This document shows positions 41,604 to 49,599 of a stretch of 64,000 nucleotides of DNA, piece by piece. The translations under genes and the position numbers were made by a program. A model generated the notes under the pieces. It ran no database searches and was not told the DNA's origin. It worked only from the letters and a program-made list of their open reading frames with translations. This stretch comes from Amoebidium appalachense. Its lineage: Eukaryota > Ichthyosporea. The stretch lies in NCBI GenBank assembly GCA_963693365.1, contig CAVNZM010000010.1, positions 1,984,001 to 2,048,000 on the forward strand, read 5' to 3'. How positions within the stretch are numbered: position 1 is the stretch's first letter; the number at the start of each line of letters is the position of its first letter.

Positions 41604-42354
41604 CTACTGCCGCGAGGCACCGCCGGTCGTCATGCCGGCGGCGCCCCCGCTGGGGGGAGGCCCACGGCCCCCTACCCCTTTTCCGTCCATGCCCCCACGT
41701 GAGGCACCACCATCGCTGCCACCGGCTCCCTTGGCACGCTGCACCAGGTTGAGCTCGGCCTCTTTCTTTCTTGCCTCCGCAAGGGCCCTGGACCATCTTG
41801 ACGAGAGCTGGGGGTAATAGTCGCGCTCCATATTGGCCCGCACGACCTGGGCAAACGCAGTACCACCCTCAGTAGCCCTGATGTGCCGGTAAGTCACACG
41901 GTCGCCTACCAGGTTGAGGATGTCGCCCACCATGCTCCATGTCAGGTCGAGCCGCCGCCGCAGGTGAGATAGCTTCGTCTTCGTCGGGCAGCCGCGGCAT
42001 AGCAGCCACGGCGTTGTAGAGATGCAGGAGGGCGTTGCCCAAGCCCCCAGCAAACTCCACTTCTTCACGGACCGCCTGGCTGAGTTCACTGCGCTCAAAC
42101 CCTAGGTGCTCAACAGGAATCGGACCAGGCCCGTTGCTGAGGGAGTCCTCCACCACGAACCGGGCAAAGCCGCCGAAGGCAGGGTGCATGGTTACCAAAG
42201 CTTGGCGTTGCACCGGCACCAACGGCAGTTCAGAGAAGCCCCAGTTGCGCCCAAGTCGCTCACGGCGGGCCTCGTTACTCTCGACAGCATCGCCAGAAAT
42301 GAGGCGGCGGAGCTCCGCAAGATAAGCTGAGTAGTTGGCGTCCATTCTAGTCAC
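41604..42354 (-). pseudogene. Unidentified transposon protein upstream of the recombinase, frameshifted
   Basis: One frame runs from ATG 42354 (or 42345) through ELRRLISGDAVESNEARRER and FARFVVEDSLSNGPGPIPVE. The apparent continuation is in another frame from about 41990 (LDLTWSMVGDILNLVGDRV, then a basic helical stretch SRWSRALAEARKKEAE and a Gly-rich end). Its position before the recombinase and its basic, Gly-rich C-terminus suggest a Gag-like or DNA-binding partner, but I recognise no family. Confidence 0.5.
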
Positions 42355-42451
42355 TACTAGAGTGGCGGGAGCAACGACGTGCAGGACGGAAAGTTATAAG
42401 TATACAGGCGCACTGCCACAAGATTGCTACCTAATCACCAACCGTCACTGC

Positions 42452-42616
42452 TAGAGAGAGCAGCGACGGGGGACAAAAAGTGAGGGTGATTTAACCATCA
42501 CCCGCTTTTTATAGTACCCTAAAAAGCTGCTCCTGTGCCTATTGGGTGATCACTTCGATCTCCCAATATGGCACTACTAAGTTTAGAAAATCTGGATTTC
42601 CCAAATCAACGATTTC
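42452..42616 (+). repeat. Direct repeat A, outer copy (A1)
   Basis: Matches 40041-40215 in the same orientation. It sits about 100 bp upstream of the first transposon gene (minus strand), so it probably carries the promoter. Confidence 0.85.
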
Positions 42617-42853
42617 CTGTAATTGATCCGATAAAGATAAGTGAAGCCCAATCAAACCGAAGCAGATCGGCTGTGACGCAAAAAAAGAAAAGGAAAAAGG
42701 AGACACCGCCTCAGTAGGTGGTAGGTGTAGTTCGTGCTTGTGGGTAAACTTGGGCACCTAAACAGGGGCAAACAGTACGTGCGGACTTTGCGGCGTGCCA
42801 ACATCATGACCATGCGCGAGGGTGTGACAATCCCTTTCTCGGGCGCGAAGTGA

Positions 42854-43234
42854 GTGTCGGTGTCGACAATGGGTGCAAGTACCATGACCCGCCGGCGACA
42901 TTCCTCGACGGCTAGAACGTGCAAACGAAGAAAGGGGAAGAAGCATTGCCAAAGTAGGCACACCCACAAGAGACTGGCCAAGAGGCGCAGCTCGCGCAGC
43001 GACAGGGAGCGCAGGCGGCATCGGTACAGGGCGCAGTGGCGCACCAAGTACCTTGTGCTGCCTTCCCGGTTCTATGACGAAAGGCCGCGCGCGTCGCCAA
43101 GCACCCCGACAGCCAAGTATGATCCACCGGCACGCACCAGCTCGGGGACATCGAGGTGTGGCTACAACGTGGGCCCCGGCGAAACCGGCCGGCCGTGCAA
43201 AAACATCCATGACGTGGCCGATCCGGAGTTTTGA
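42854..43234 (+). CDS. Small highly basic protein (126 aa)
   Basis: Starts MSVSTMGASTMTRRRHSST, with a second possible start at MTRRRHSST. About a third of residues 10-65 are Arg, Lys or His (CKRRKGKKHC, RSSRSDRERRRHRYR). The C-terminal half is Pro/Gly/Thr-rich. Such composition fits a nucleic-acid-condensing or core protein, as in many DNA viruses. It is the first of a plus-strand series with the protease and exonuclease. No family is recognised, and an overlapping minus-strand frame exists. Confidence 0.45.
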   Translation: MSVSTMGASTMTRRRHSSTARTCKRRKGKKHCQSRHTHKRLAKRRSSRSDRERRRHRYRAQWRTKYLVLPSRFYDERPRASPSTPTAKYDPPARTSSGTSRCGYNVGPGETGRPCKNIHDVADPEF

Positions 43235-43377
43235 TCTGAATCTAATCTGAATCGATGTCGCGCGATCCGATTGGCCGGCATGGGTTGATCGATCTGATTG
43301 GCTGGCATAAATGTTGGAATGCCCACTTCGATCCGAACTGCGCCTGTATGGCCAGTCCGATCTGAATTGAGTGCAAG

Positions 43378-44104
43378 ATGAAGATGCATGTCTATTGCCT
43401 GTTCATGCTTCTGCTTGGGCTCGTGCTGCTCCCCGTATGTGCCCAGAGACTGCCCCGCTATGGAACCGTGCTGTTTGCCTATGAGGGGATGGCCAACATA
43501 GACCGCCACCCCGATGTTGCGCATCTCGCACGCGGCCACATTGTGAGGGTGACGCATGCGACACCGGGCAAGGGTTGGACATCGGGGACATACATACCGG
43601 ACGGGTCAGGACTCGGGGTGTTTGTGCTTACGTGTGCGCACGGCCCCCCCACCAGGCACCCAGACCAGCTGGCCGTGGTGTTCCCGGACGGCACCGTATC
43701 CAACGCCGCCCCACTGTCCGATACAGGAGCGCCGAGCACGACTTTGCCGTCCTCCAATCCATGTACACACGTGGCATGCATGATGACCGCCTGTGCCGCT
43801 ACTACGCACCCCCCGGCTGCCCCTGGCATGTCCGTCGTTGCCATCGGGCTCCCTGCCGGGTACAGGGGCGTGCAGTTCACGGTGGGGACGCTCTTGGACG
43901 TGCAGGGGGTCACGCAGCAGAAGCTTGTGTTTACCGGAGCCGTTGACCGTGGGAATTCGGGGGGGGCACCTTGTGGACCTGCGTGGGTGTTTGATAGGCA
44001 TAGTCACAAGGCGCAGGTACCTCATGAATGGCAGGGAGACGGTGTTTATTGGGATAGCCGTGTCCATTCCGGTCGCCCTGGAGGCGGATGCGCACGGGTA
44101 TTAA
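43378..44104 (+). pseudogene. Trypsin-like serine protease with signal peptide, frameshifted
   Basis: The ATG at 43378 opens a clear signal peptide (MKMHVYCLFMLLLGLVLLPV, cleavage near AQ). The His motif appears as VLTCAHG. The Asp motif (HDFAVLQ, near 43740) lies in a different frame, and the frame then returns to carry AIGLPAGYRG and the Ser motif GNSGG. The strand after the Ser (LVDLRGCLIGIVT) is again in another frame and ends at TAA 44102-44104. The last two frame changes coincide with a C6 run (43809-43814) and a G8 run (43959-43966). The fold and triad are recognisable, but this copy is broken or carries homopolymer errors. Confidence 0.7.
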
Positions 44105-44132
44105 AGGGGCAACACGGGCCGTGGCCGTCACA

Positions 44133-44680
44133 ATGAACCTGATTGCGCGCCTGAAGCAGCACGAGCTGCCGTATCCGCAGGGCTCGCGGGCGTGGCTGAG
44201 AGAACGCTCCTGCATGCTCACTGCTTCCGACGTGGGTGCGGCTCTGGGGGTCAACCCATACGAGACACGCCAGGACCTCATACGGCACAAGGCGGCCTGG
44301 AGAGGCGCTGCGTGGACCCCGTCTTCGTGGCGTTCGGCCACAATTACGAGGATGAGGCGGCCGATGCGTACGCCCGGAGCACGGGCCGGTCATGTTTCTC
44401 CCTGGGGCTGGTGCGGCACCCCGTGCACCGGTGGTTGGGCGCCAGTCCGGACAGGGTGACGTTCTGCGGGCGCGTGGTAGAGATCAAGGTGCTCTACAGG
44501 TGCAGGTTCACGGAGGGCCAGGCGATACCGGGGCACTACCTGGCGCAGGTGCAGACGCAGCTGTTTGTCCTGGACCTGGACGTCGCGGATTTTGTGAAGT
44601 ACGACCCACGCGACGGCTCGCTGAGGGTGGACGAGGTTGTGCGGGATCCCAACTGGTGGTGGGCAACGGGCGCAGCCTAA
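44133..44680 (+). pseudogene. YqaJ-type (lambda exonuclease-like) recombinase nuclease, frameshifted
   Basis: The start ATG at 44133 lies 28 bp after the protease stop. The N-terminal part (GSRAWLRERSCMLTASDVGA, LGVNPYE) is typical of YqaJ nucleases. The rest, in another frame after about 44300-44325, has GHNYEDEAADAY, WLGASPDRV, the metal-binding EIK motif in VVEIKV, QVQTQL and DVADFVKYD, and ends in TAA at 44678-44680. These enzymes resect double-stranded DNA ends and, in viruses, assist recombination-dependent replication. A single indel breaks it. Confidence 0.75.
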
Positions 44681-44862
44681 TGGCGTTTCAAGGGAAGGTG
44701 CTGGATGTGCGCGCCGGCCACGAGTTGCAAGCGTGCCGGGAGGAGGAGGAGGACCTAGCCAAGGCGACGTGCGTGGTGCTTTCCACGACCACACTCAAGG
44801 GCGCTTCTTGGCCTGCCTGTTCAGGAAGAACTGCAGGGCTGGCAGCGGCACAAAGACGATGA
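44680..44862 (+). CDS. Possible small protein overlapping the exonuclease stop (TAATG)
   Basis: ATG at 44681 overlaps the TAA of the exonuclease frame (TAATG), a stop-restart layout. The predicted 60-aa product is acidic in the middle (REEEEDLAKATC). Its distal half overlaps the better-supported minus-strand membrane protein, so at most the first 40 codons are credible. Confidence 0.25.
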   Translation: MAFQGKVLDVRAGHELQACREEEEDLAKATCVVLSTTTLKGASWPACSGRTAGLAAAQRR

Positions 44863-44995
44863 CGTAGGGATGGACGGCGAGGTAGACTAGCAGTAAGCAC
44901 CTGCTCAGCCAGTGCGCGTGCCCCTTGTGGTCCCCGCGAATGTGTTGCGATTCGCGCTGTTGTAGTGCGGGTGAAAACGGGTCGGAGGAGTGCAT
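44795..44995 (-). CDS. Small membrane protein (66 aa)
   Basis: Frame MHSSDPFSPALQQRESQHIR, then one long hydrophobic segment (LLLVYLAVHPYVIVFVPLPA) and a basic end NRQAKKRP. A single transmembrane helix with a positively charged tail is likely. It converges with the exonuclease genes. The family is unknown. Confidence 0.4.
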   Translation of the reverse strand: MHSSDPFSPALQQRESQHIRGDHKGHAHWLSRCLLLVYLAVHPYVIVFVPLPALQFFLNRQAKKRP

Positions 44996-45171
44996 GGTGG
45001 TGTTTGTTGTAGAGCATATACAAATTGAATGTCACGGAAGGCCGTCGCCACGCAGTGCTGCAAAAACAGCCGCGCGACTGCACGGTGCAGGGCAAAGAGG
45101 GCCCGGACAAAGAGGAAGCGAAAGGGCAAAAGGCTTCGAGGGCTGTGGGAGCCGGAATACCACCTGCGAGA

Positions 45172-45261
45172 CTACACTTGGGGTTTGCCACTTAAAGCGG
45201 CCACGGCTGGACCAGGTGGGGAGACGGTGACCACGACATATCCATTGCGAATGGTCAGCAT
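45172..45261 (-). CDS. Possible 29-aa peptide
   Basis: Short minus-strand frame MLTIRNGYVVVTVSPPGPAV ending in TAG. It is too short for certainty and is included only because it fits the compact minus-strand series in the viral island. Confidence 0.15.
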   Translation of the reverse strand: MLTIRNGYVVVTVSPPGPAVAALSGKPQV

Positions 45262-45275
45262 GTTGTGACCTTGCG

Positions 45276-45289
45276 TTTATTTGAATAAA
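45276..45289. terminator. Back-to-back polyadenylation signals (TTTATTTGAATAAA)
   Basis: The 14-bp sequence reads as AATAAA on the plus strand (45284-45289) and on the minus strand (45281-45276). The minus-strand signal is 40 nt beyond the stop of the DUF5760-like gene (45321), and the plus-strand signal lies at the end of the plus-strand gene series. This is typical of compact convergent viral transcription units. Confidence 0.5.
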
Positions 45290-45320
45290 ACAGAGCCCTG
45301 CCAGAGGGAACCTCACACCT

Positions 45321-45737
45321 CTATTCATCGTCTACAACGGACTCGGTTTCGATGTAGTTGTCCATGTCGATGTGCTTGAGAGACTGTTTGGTGGCCACTT
45401 CTTCCTCGGGGACGGCAGAGAGAAATGCCAAGAGGTCGTTCGCCTGCTTGGTGTCCTTGAAGTACACCTTGAACTGCTTTCGCAGGTAGTTCTCGCTCAG
45501 CCAGGGCTTCTTGACGGCCTTGTGAAGAATCAACAGGTCCTTGGTGGGCAGTTCCAGCGACCGCACGTTTTTGGTGGACATGTACTTGAGGATGGCTTTC
45601 TTTATTGTATTGAGTTTTCGGCTTATGGGTTTGGTTTGTGCACTCTGCTCCTTCAGCTGGCTGTGGAGCGTGGTGTTATCCCGTAGCACCCCTTTCAAGC
45701 CGTCAATAGAGGATATTTCCATACCAGGACGACCCAT
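45321..45737 (-). CDS. DUF5760-like small virus protein (138 aa)
   Basis: An intact minus-strand frame with high Lys/Leu content: LKEQSAQTKPISRKLNTIKK, ILKYMSTKNVRSLELPTKDL, KPWLSENYLRKQFKVYF and AFLSAVPEEE, with an acidic end. The pattern (Lys-rich helix, ILxYM, short beta hairpin, then helix with YF) resembles the DUF5760 proteins of giant viruses. That is my recollection of the family pattern and was not checked by a search. Function is unknown. It is one of the few unbroken genes in the island. Confidence 0.5.
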   Translation of the reverse strand: MGRPGMEISSIDGLKGVLRDNTTLHSQLKEQSAQTKPISRKLNTIKKAILKYMSTKNVRSLELPTKDLLILHKAVKKPWLSENYLRKQFKVYFKDTKQANDLLAFLSAVPEEEVATKQSLKHIDMDNYIETESVVDDE

Positions 45738-45777
45738 TAACAGTGGAACAGAAAATAAATCACAGCCATAAACTTTT

Positions 45778-45972
45778 TACCCGTCGCCGAAATCAATGTG
45801 CCGGTAGGGCGTGTTGTGGAGATACAGCAAATCCGCGCGCGTCGCCTCATCCGGCAGGGCACTGTCCGCCACGCGCGCACGCGTGTTCAGCAGCAGCAGC
45901 AGCGCAAATATGTGCTTGAAAAACGGCAGGCGCAGCTCGTCGGCTGGGAGGCTCGTGGAGGGTTTGTTAAAC
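45778..45972 (-). pseudogene. C-terminal fragment of an unknown protein at the island edge
   Basis: The frame ends in TAA at 45778-45780 and is open back to a TGA near 45973. The composition is protein-like (LRLPFFKHIFALLLLLNTRA, DEATRADLLYLHNTPYRHID), but there is no start codon, and upstream sequence is (TGCG)n. It is probably the remaining end of a virus gene cut by the insertion boundary. Confidence 0.4.
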
Positions 45973-46023
45973 GCTCAACGTTCAAGCTTGTGTGCGTGTT
46001 TTTTTTTTCAATTTCAGTTTTTC

Positions 46024-46026
46024 TTG

Positions 46027-46058
<32 letters not shown>

Positions 46059-46155
46059 TGGGTGCGCGGGTGCGTGCGTGCATGTGTACGTGCGTGCGTG
46101 CGTGCATGCGTGCGTGCGTGCGTGCGTACGTGCGTGCGTGCGTGCGTGCGTGCGC
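46024..46155. repeat. (TGCG)n tetranucleotide repeat at the island boundary
   Basis: Tandem TGCG/GTGC units with a few variants. This repeat type differs from the GT and CA repeats elsewhere and marks the right edge of the GC-rich island. Degenerate TG/GC-rich sequence continues to about 46330. Confidence 0.85.
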
Positions 46156-46379
46156 GTTTGTGTGCGGTGCGTGCCCGAGTGCCTTGCGTGTGCGTACGCA
46201 TGTACGCGCTCGTTTCGGGCAGGGGTTTTGTGCGTACATGCTTCCGGGCGTGCGTGTCCTCGCACAGGCGCGCCCCGCGGCGTGCACGTGTGGTGAGTGT
46301 CTCTCTGTGTGTACATGCACATGTGGGGGTGTTTGTGTTTGTTGCCATGGGTGGGTGGGTGTCTGAATCAGTCTGATGC

Positions 46380-47249
46380 GCCGCGCGCGCGTGCGTATGT
46401 GTGTGTGTCTACGATGATTCGTTCGCTCGTTTCTCTTTCTGGGGTCCCCCTCCCCCTCCTTAATCCTTTTTTTTTTGCCCCGGCACTTCTTTTTCATGTC
46501 TATTATTAGGGGTCTAACTGTGTACGCTCCTGTTCCTACAGTAGTATTTTCGAATTCTGAGTCTCAGAGGAGTGCAAAACAGCTAACCAATCAATAGGTG
46601 GTCTAATGACCCATATTGGGTAACTTACTCAAGGTTTTGGCAGGGTTCGAATTTTAGTTTCGAATTATTGGAGGGGCCAACTGGTTCTTTGGTAATCGCC
46701 AAAAAATCTTTTTTTAATTTTTTTATTGACTTTATTGATGTGCTTTCGATCGTCCCCCCCCCCCCCCCCCCTCTCCCCCCCCCCCCCCCCCCTCCCCCCC
46801 TCCCTCCCTCCCTCCCTCCCTCCCTCCCTCCCCGGAAGTCGCTGTGTGAAGTTTTTTTGGGCGAAGAGTGCGCAGATCTGTGCTCTGAGTTAGTGGCCGG
46901 GTGCCAGGCCTAGGATCCGGAAGTGGGTGATCACGGGGCCGGCCGGGGAGGGAGCTCGAGGGGCCTGGAAGGCCCGATCCAGATAGGCAGGGGGGGGGGG
47001 GGGGGGGGGGGGGGGGGGAGGGGGGCCGCGGGTGGGGGGGGGGGGGGGGGGGAGGGGGAGGGGGGGGGGGGGGGGTACACGTGCACGCATCAGGTGGGAT
47101 GGTGTGACCCTAGGGCGAGTCCCGCGGTCGGGCGCCAGCCCTTGGAGAATTAATTTTGTATGTTTTCGCACTCAAATCGATGATTTTGGGATTTCTCGAC
47201 ACCGTGCTGTTTTAAAACACGAGCACATGCATAAGTAGGGGCTGCAGCT

Positions 47250-47334
<85 letters not shown>

Positions 47335-47359
47335 CGTGTGTGTGTGTGTGTGTGTGTGT

Positions 47360-47390
<31 letters not shown>

Positions 47391-47627
47391 GCGGGCTGTA
47401 CCATTCCCTTGGACGATCTTTGGGAAATCGTTCAAAAAGCCAAACGTTTTTGGTAATATCGAACTCTGGATTTTGGCGCGAAACCGGCGAATGTCTATTG
47501 AGTCGCACACATCGATTCAGTCGCACACATCGATTCAAATGTCGCTCTTTATTATCTGCTAATAAATAGTATCCTTCGCGCATCCACCCCTAAACCAGGC
47601 CATCCGTGGCCCTAAGGGCCGGGGAAC
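46380..47627. other. Intergenic sequence before the LINE
   Basis: Mixed sequence with poly-C and (CCCT)n at 46755-46832, poly-G at 46989-47076, (GT)n at 47253-47359 and another poly-G to 47390. No supported gene. Confidence 0.6.
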
Positions 47628-47642
47628 ACCCCCATCCATGTC

Positions 47643-48827
47643 ATGGCACATGCCTATAATCGTTTCAGAACCTCTTTCAAAGTTCCATCTACACCCATCA
47701 CACATGTGCGACCATTAAAACGTCCAGCAGATACACCTACCACAGATGCACAACCAGAAAAACATCGCCTTAGACTAAGCGCAACACCTATTTACAATAC
47801 ACTACCCATTCAGAATAACACCACACCACTCCGTAGAAACACAATAACAACCATGCCGAAACTTTCGGTTGATACAGTACTGGCAGAACTTGCCCTCGTT
47901 AAGAAACAGCTAAATGAGCTGTTACCACTCAAGAACATGATAGAAAAACTCCAAACAGAAAATACCCAACTCAAGCTCACCATTGATTCACTCACAGCCC
48001 AGCTAAACATTAGTGGATCGCAAAACCCCAAAACTCATGAGCAAACATCTCGCGACGGAGACATTTCCACCCCAACACAAAACAACACAGGACCGGAAGC
48101 ACAGCTCCCGGCAGAGTTCCTAGAATATGCGAACTCTCGTAAAACACCCGAGCTCCGCCAAATTGCCAAGGAAACATATGCCAGCATTCTTGCAGGCAAC
48201 GAGTACCGCCGCAACTCCCCTCCCAAACCGCCGGCTAAGGGGAACACCCAAGCAAACGGTAACATCAACATCCCACCCAAATACGAGAGGGTGTATTTCA
48301 AAGTCAAGCACGGCAGACGCCCACACAGGGCCATGTGGTCCATCTTCAAGGCTCTCGGCTTCCGGTGCTCTCGCATCCTTTGTCTGTCCTTCATTGGATA
48401 CGATGTGCTGGAAGTAGCAGTACGGGGCGACTATAACCGTGCGTTCATCCGTGACGCGACAAAGGGGTGTGGAAGCTTCTTCACCCACCTCCCAAGCTAC
48501 GACCCATGCGCGCCGGAAAACATTCAGAAAGCAGACAAAGAACGTAAAGTGTCTGCTAAGAATGCGTGCGCCACACGTTGTCGTGTACGCATCAGCAAGG
48601 CAAAAGAGTTCCTCGCAAAGTTGGAAAACGATGCTACGAGCGTGATAGACACGGACACGAAGGAACCAATGTTTTCTGGTGAGAAACTGCTCGAGCGCAA
48701 ACGCCGATGCGAGATGGAAATCGAGCTCTTCTGCGAACTGTTCGCGCTGGCGGAAGGTCGTGCATACGACCCCGTAAGCGACAAGTGGGAACCAACCCCA
48801 CAGGTGTCGGACCAAACCGATGCCTAA
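47643..48827 (+). CDS. LINE ORF1 protein (394 aa)
   Basis: Product of the first LINE frame, expected to bind element RNA as a chaperone. Residues about 75-120 form a Leu/Lys coiled coil (LALVKKQLNELLPLKNMIEK), followed by a polar linker. Residues about 215-280 have an RRM-like alternation (RVYFKVKHGRRPHRAMWSIF, FIGYDVLEVAVRGDYNRAF), and the C-terminus is a charged helix. No CCHC zinc knuckle is visible. The stop overlaps the next start in ATGCCTAA (8 nt), suggesting translation of the second frame by termination-reinitiation. Confidence 0.8.
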   Translation: MAHAYNRFRTSFKVPSTPITHVRPLKRPADTPTTDAQPEKHRLRLSATPIYNTLPIQNNTTPLRRNTITTMPKLSVDTVLAELALVKKQLNELLPLKNMIEKLQTENTQLKLTIDSLTAQLNISGSQNPKTHEQTSRDGDISTPTQNNTGPEAQLPAEFLEYANSRKTPELRQIAKETYASILAGNEYRRNSPPKPPAKGNTQANGNINIPPKYERVYFKVKHGRRPHRAMWSIFKALGFRCSRILCLSFIGYDVLEVAVRGDYNRAFIRDATKGCGSFFTHLPSYDPCAPENIQKADKERKVSAKNACATRCRVRISKAKEFLAKLENDATSVIDTDTKEPMFSGEKLLERKRRCEMEIELFCELFALAEGRAYDPVSDKWEPTPQVSDQTDA

Positions 48828-49599
48828 TTTATCCTTCTTCTTCTGGAATGCTCGGACACTGGGCCCCCAAAAGGGCCTCCCCCCCGGGACACTCGACGAT
48901 AAAATCAGCTACATACAACAACAGACAAACAACCACATGTTTACAGTGATTTGCGAAACACAGTTTAAAAACCACCACAAATTCAACTCTACATTGGTCG
49001 ACACATCCACACACCCCGGTTACGCAAAAAACCGAGGCATTATTGTACTTGCCGCACCACACGTGAGAGTGAAGTGCAAACCGGTAGCAAAAACGGAATT
49101 CTCGGTTTCTATAGAGTTTCTTTCTAATGTTTTTACTTTTGTATATTACCCACCATCTATGTCGGTTGTCGAATTGACTCACGAGTTGTCACAGTTACCA
49201 ATGTCCACTGTTATTTTAGGTGATTTTAACACGCGACTCCACCACACAGACACACTGCAAGTGAGTGTCGGGTACCCATCTAAGCCCCCGGAGCGTGCTA
49301 TCCCTTTAGCAAGGTATGTCCAAAGTCACACTTTGCGGTTCCCTCAAATATCCCATGCCCACAACACCGACTGGGGAGTGGCCTTTTGGCCATCAACCAT
49401 GTCAAAACTCTCTCTCCCTCCTAACCTCTCTAGGTCATCTGACCACTCTCCTATCCTTTTCCTACCTAAGATCTCCCTTGATCTGCTCCCCCCTCCCCCT
49501 CCCACCTTTCGCCTCCGTCTATCCCAGCTTAAGTCACAGTGGGGTAAGATGTATGTGTATGCTATGCTACGAAACACCCTATATATATGCGCCTATTAG
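48820..49599 (+). CDS. LINE APE-type endonuclease domain
   Basis: First part of the second LINE protein. It has WNARTLG, a Glu in CETQFK, YYPPSM, the catalytic GDFN motif and the SDHSP box near the end, in the expected order for apurinic-like endonucleases that nick target DNA. The frame stops at 49599. The reverse transcriptase frame is open from 49548, so the two share a 52-nt window in which a -1 shift would join them. Either a programmed frameshift, reinitiation or a one-base mutation could explain this. Confidence 0.85.
   Translation: MPNLSFFFWNARTLGPQKGLPPGTLDDKISYIQQQTNNHMFTVICETQFKNHHKFNSTLVDTSTHPGYAKNRGIIVLAAPHVRVKCKPVAKTEFSVSIEFLSNVFTFVYYPPSMSVVELTHELSQLPMSTVILGDFNTRLHHTDTLQVSVGYPSKPPERAIPLARYVQSHTLRFPQISHAHNTDWGVAFWPSTMSKLSLPPNLSRSSDHSPILFLPKISLDLLPPPPPTFRLRLSQLKSQWGKMYVYAMLRNTLYICAY

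Larger units (their letters stand above)
39724..42616 (-). mobile_element. Tyrosine-recombinase transposon with split direct repeats
   Basis: Read on the minus strand the order is repeat A1 (42616-42452), an unknown gene, a tyrosine recombinase gene, then repeat B1 (40231-40213), repeat A2 (40215-40041) and repeat B2 (39742-39724). This is the split-direct-repeat layout known from Ngaro-type tyrosine-recombinase retroelements. However, I see no reverse transcriptase or RNase H between the repeats. The GC-rich, microsatellite-free composition differs sharply from the host introns. Both genes carry frameshifts, so this copy is probably inactive. Confidence 0.65.
42640..46010. mobile_element. 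Virus-like gene island (decaying endogenous dsDNA virus fragment)
   Basis: This 3.3-kb block has densely packed genes on both strands, high GC, no introns and no microsatellites. Gene content (basic protein, secreted-type serine protease, YqaJ-type exonuclease, small membrane protein, DUF5760-like protein) resembles large or polinton-like dsDNA viruses of protists. No capsid, ATPase or polymerase gene is present, so the lineage cannot be named. Frameshifts in at least two genes indicate an old insertion. It abuts the recombinase transposon on the left and a (TGCG)n repeat on the right. Confidence 0.6.

Noticed and set aside
46024-46348. Cys/Val/Arg/Ala-rich frames in the (TGCG)n region
   Set aside because: Simple-repeat translations on both strands.
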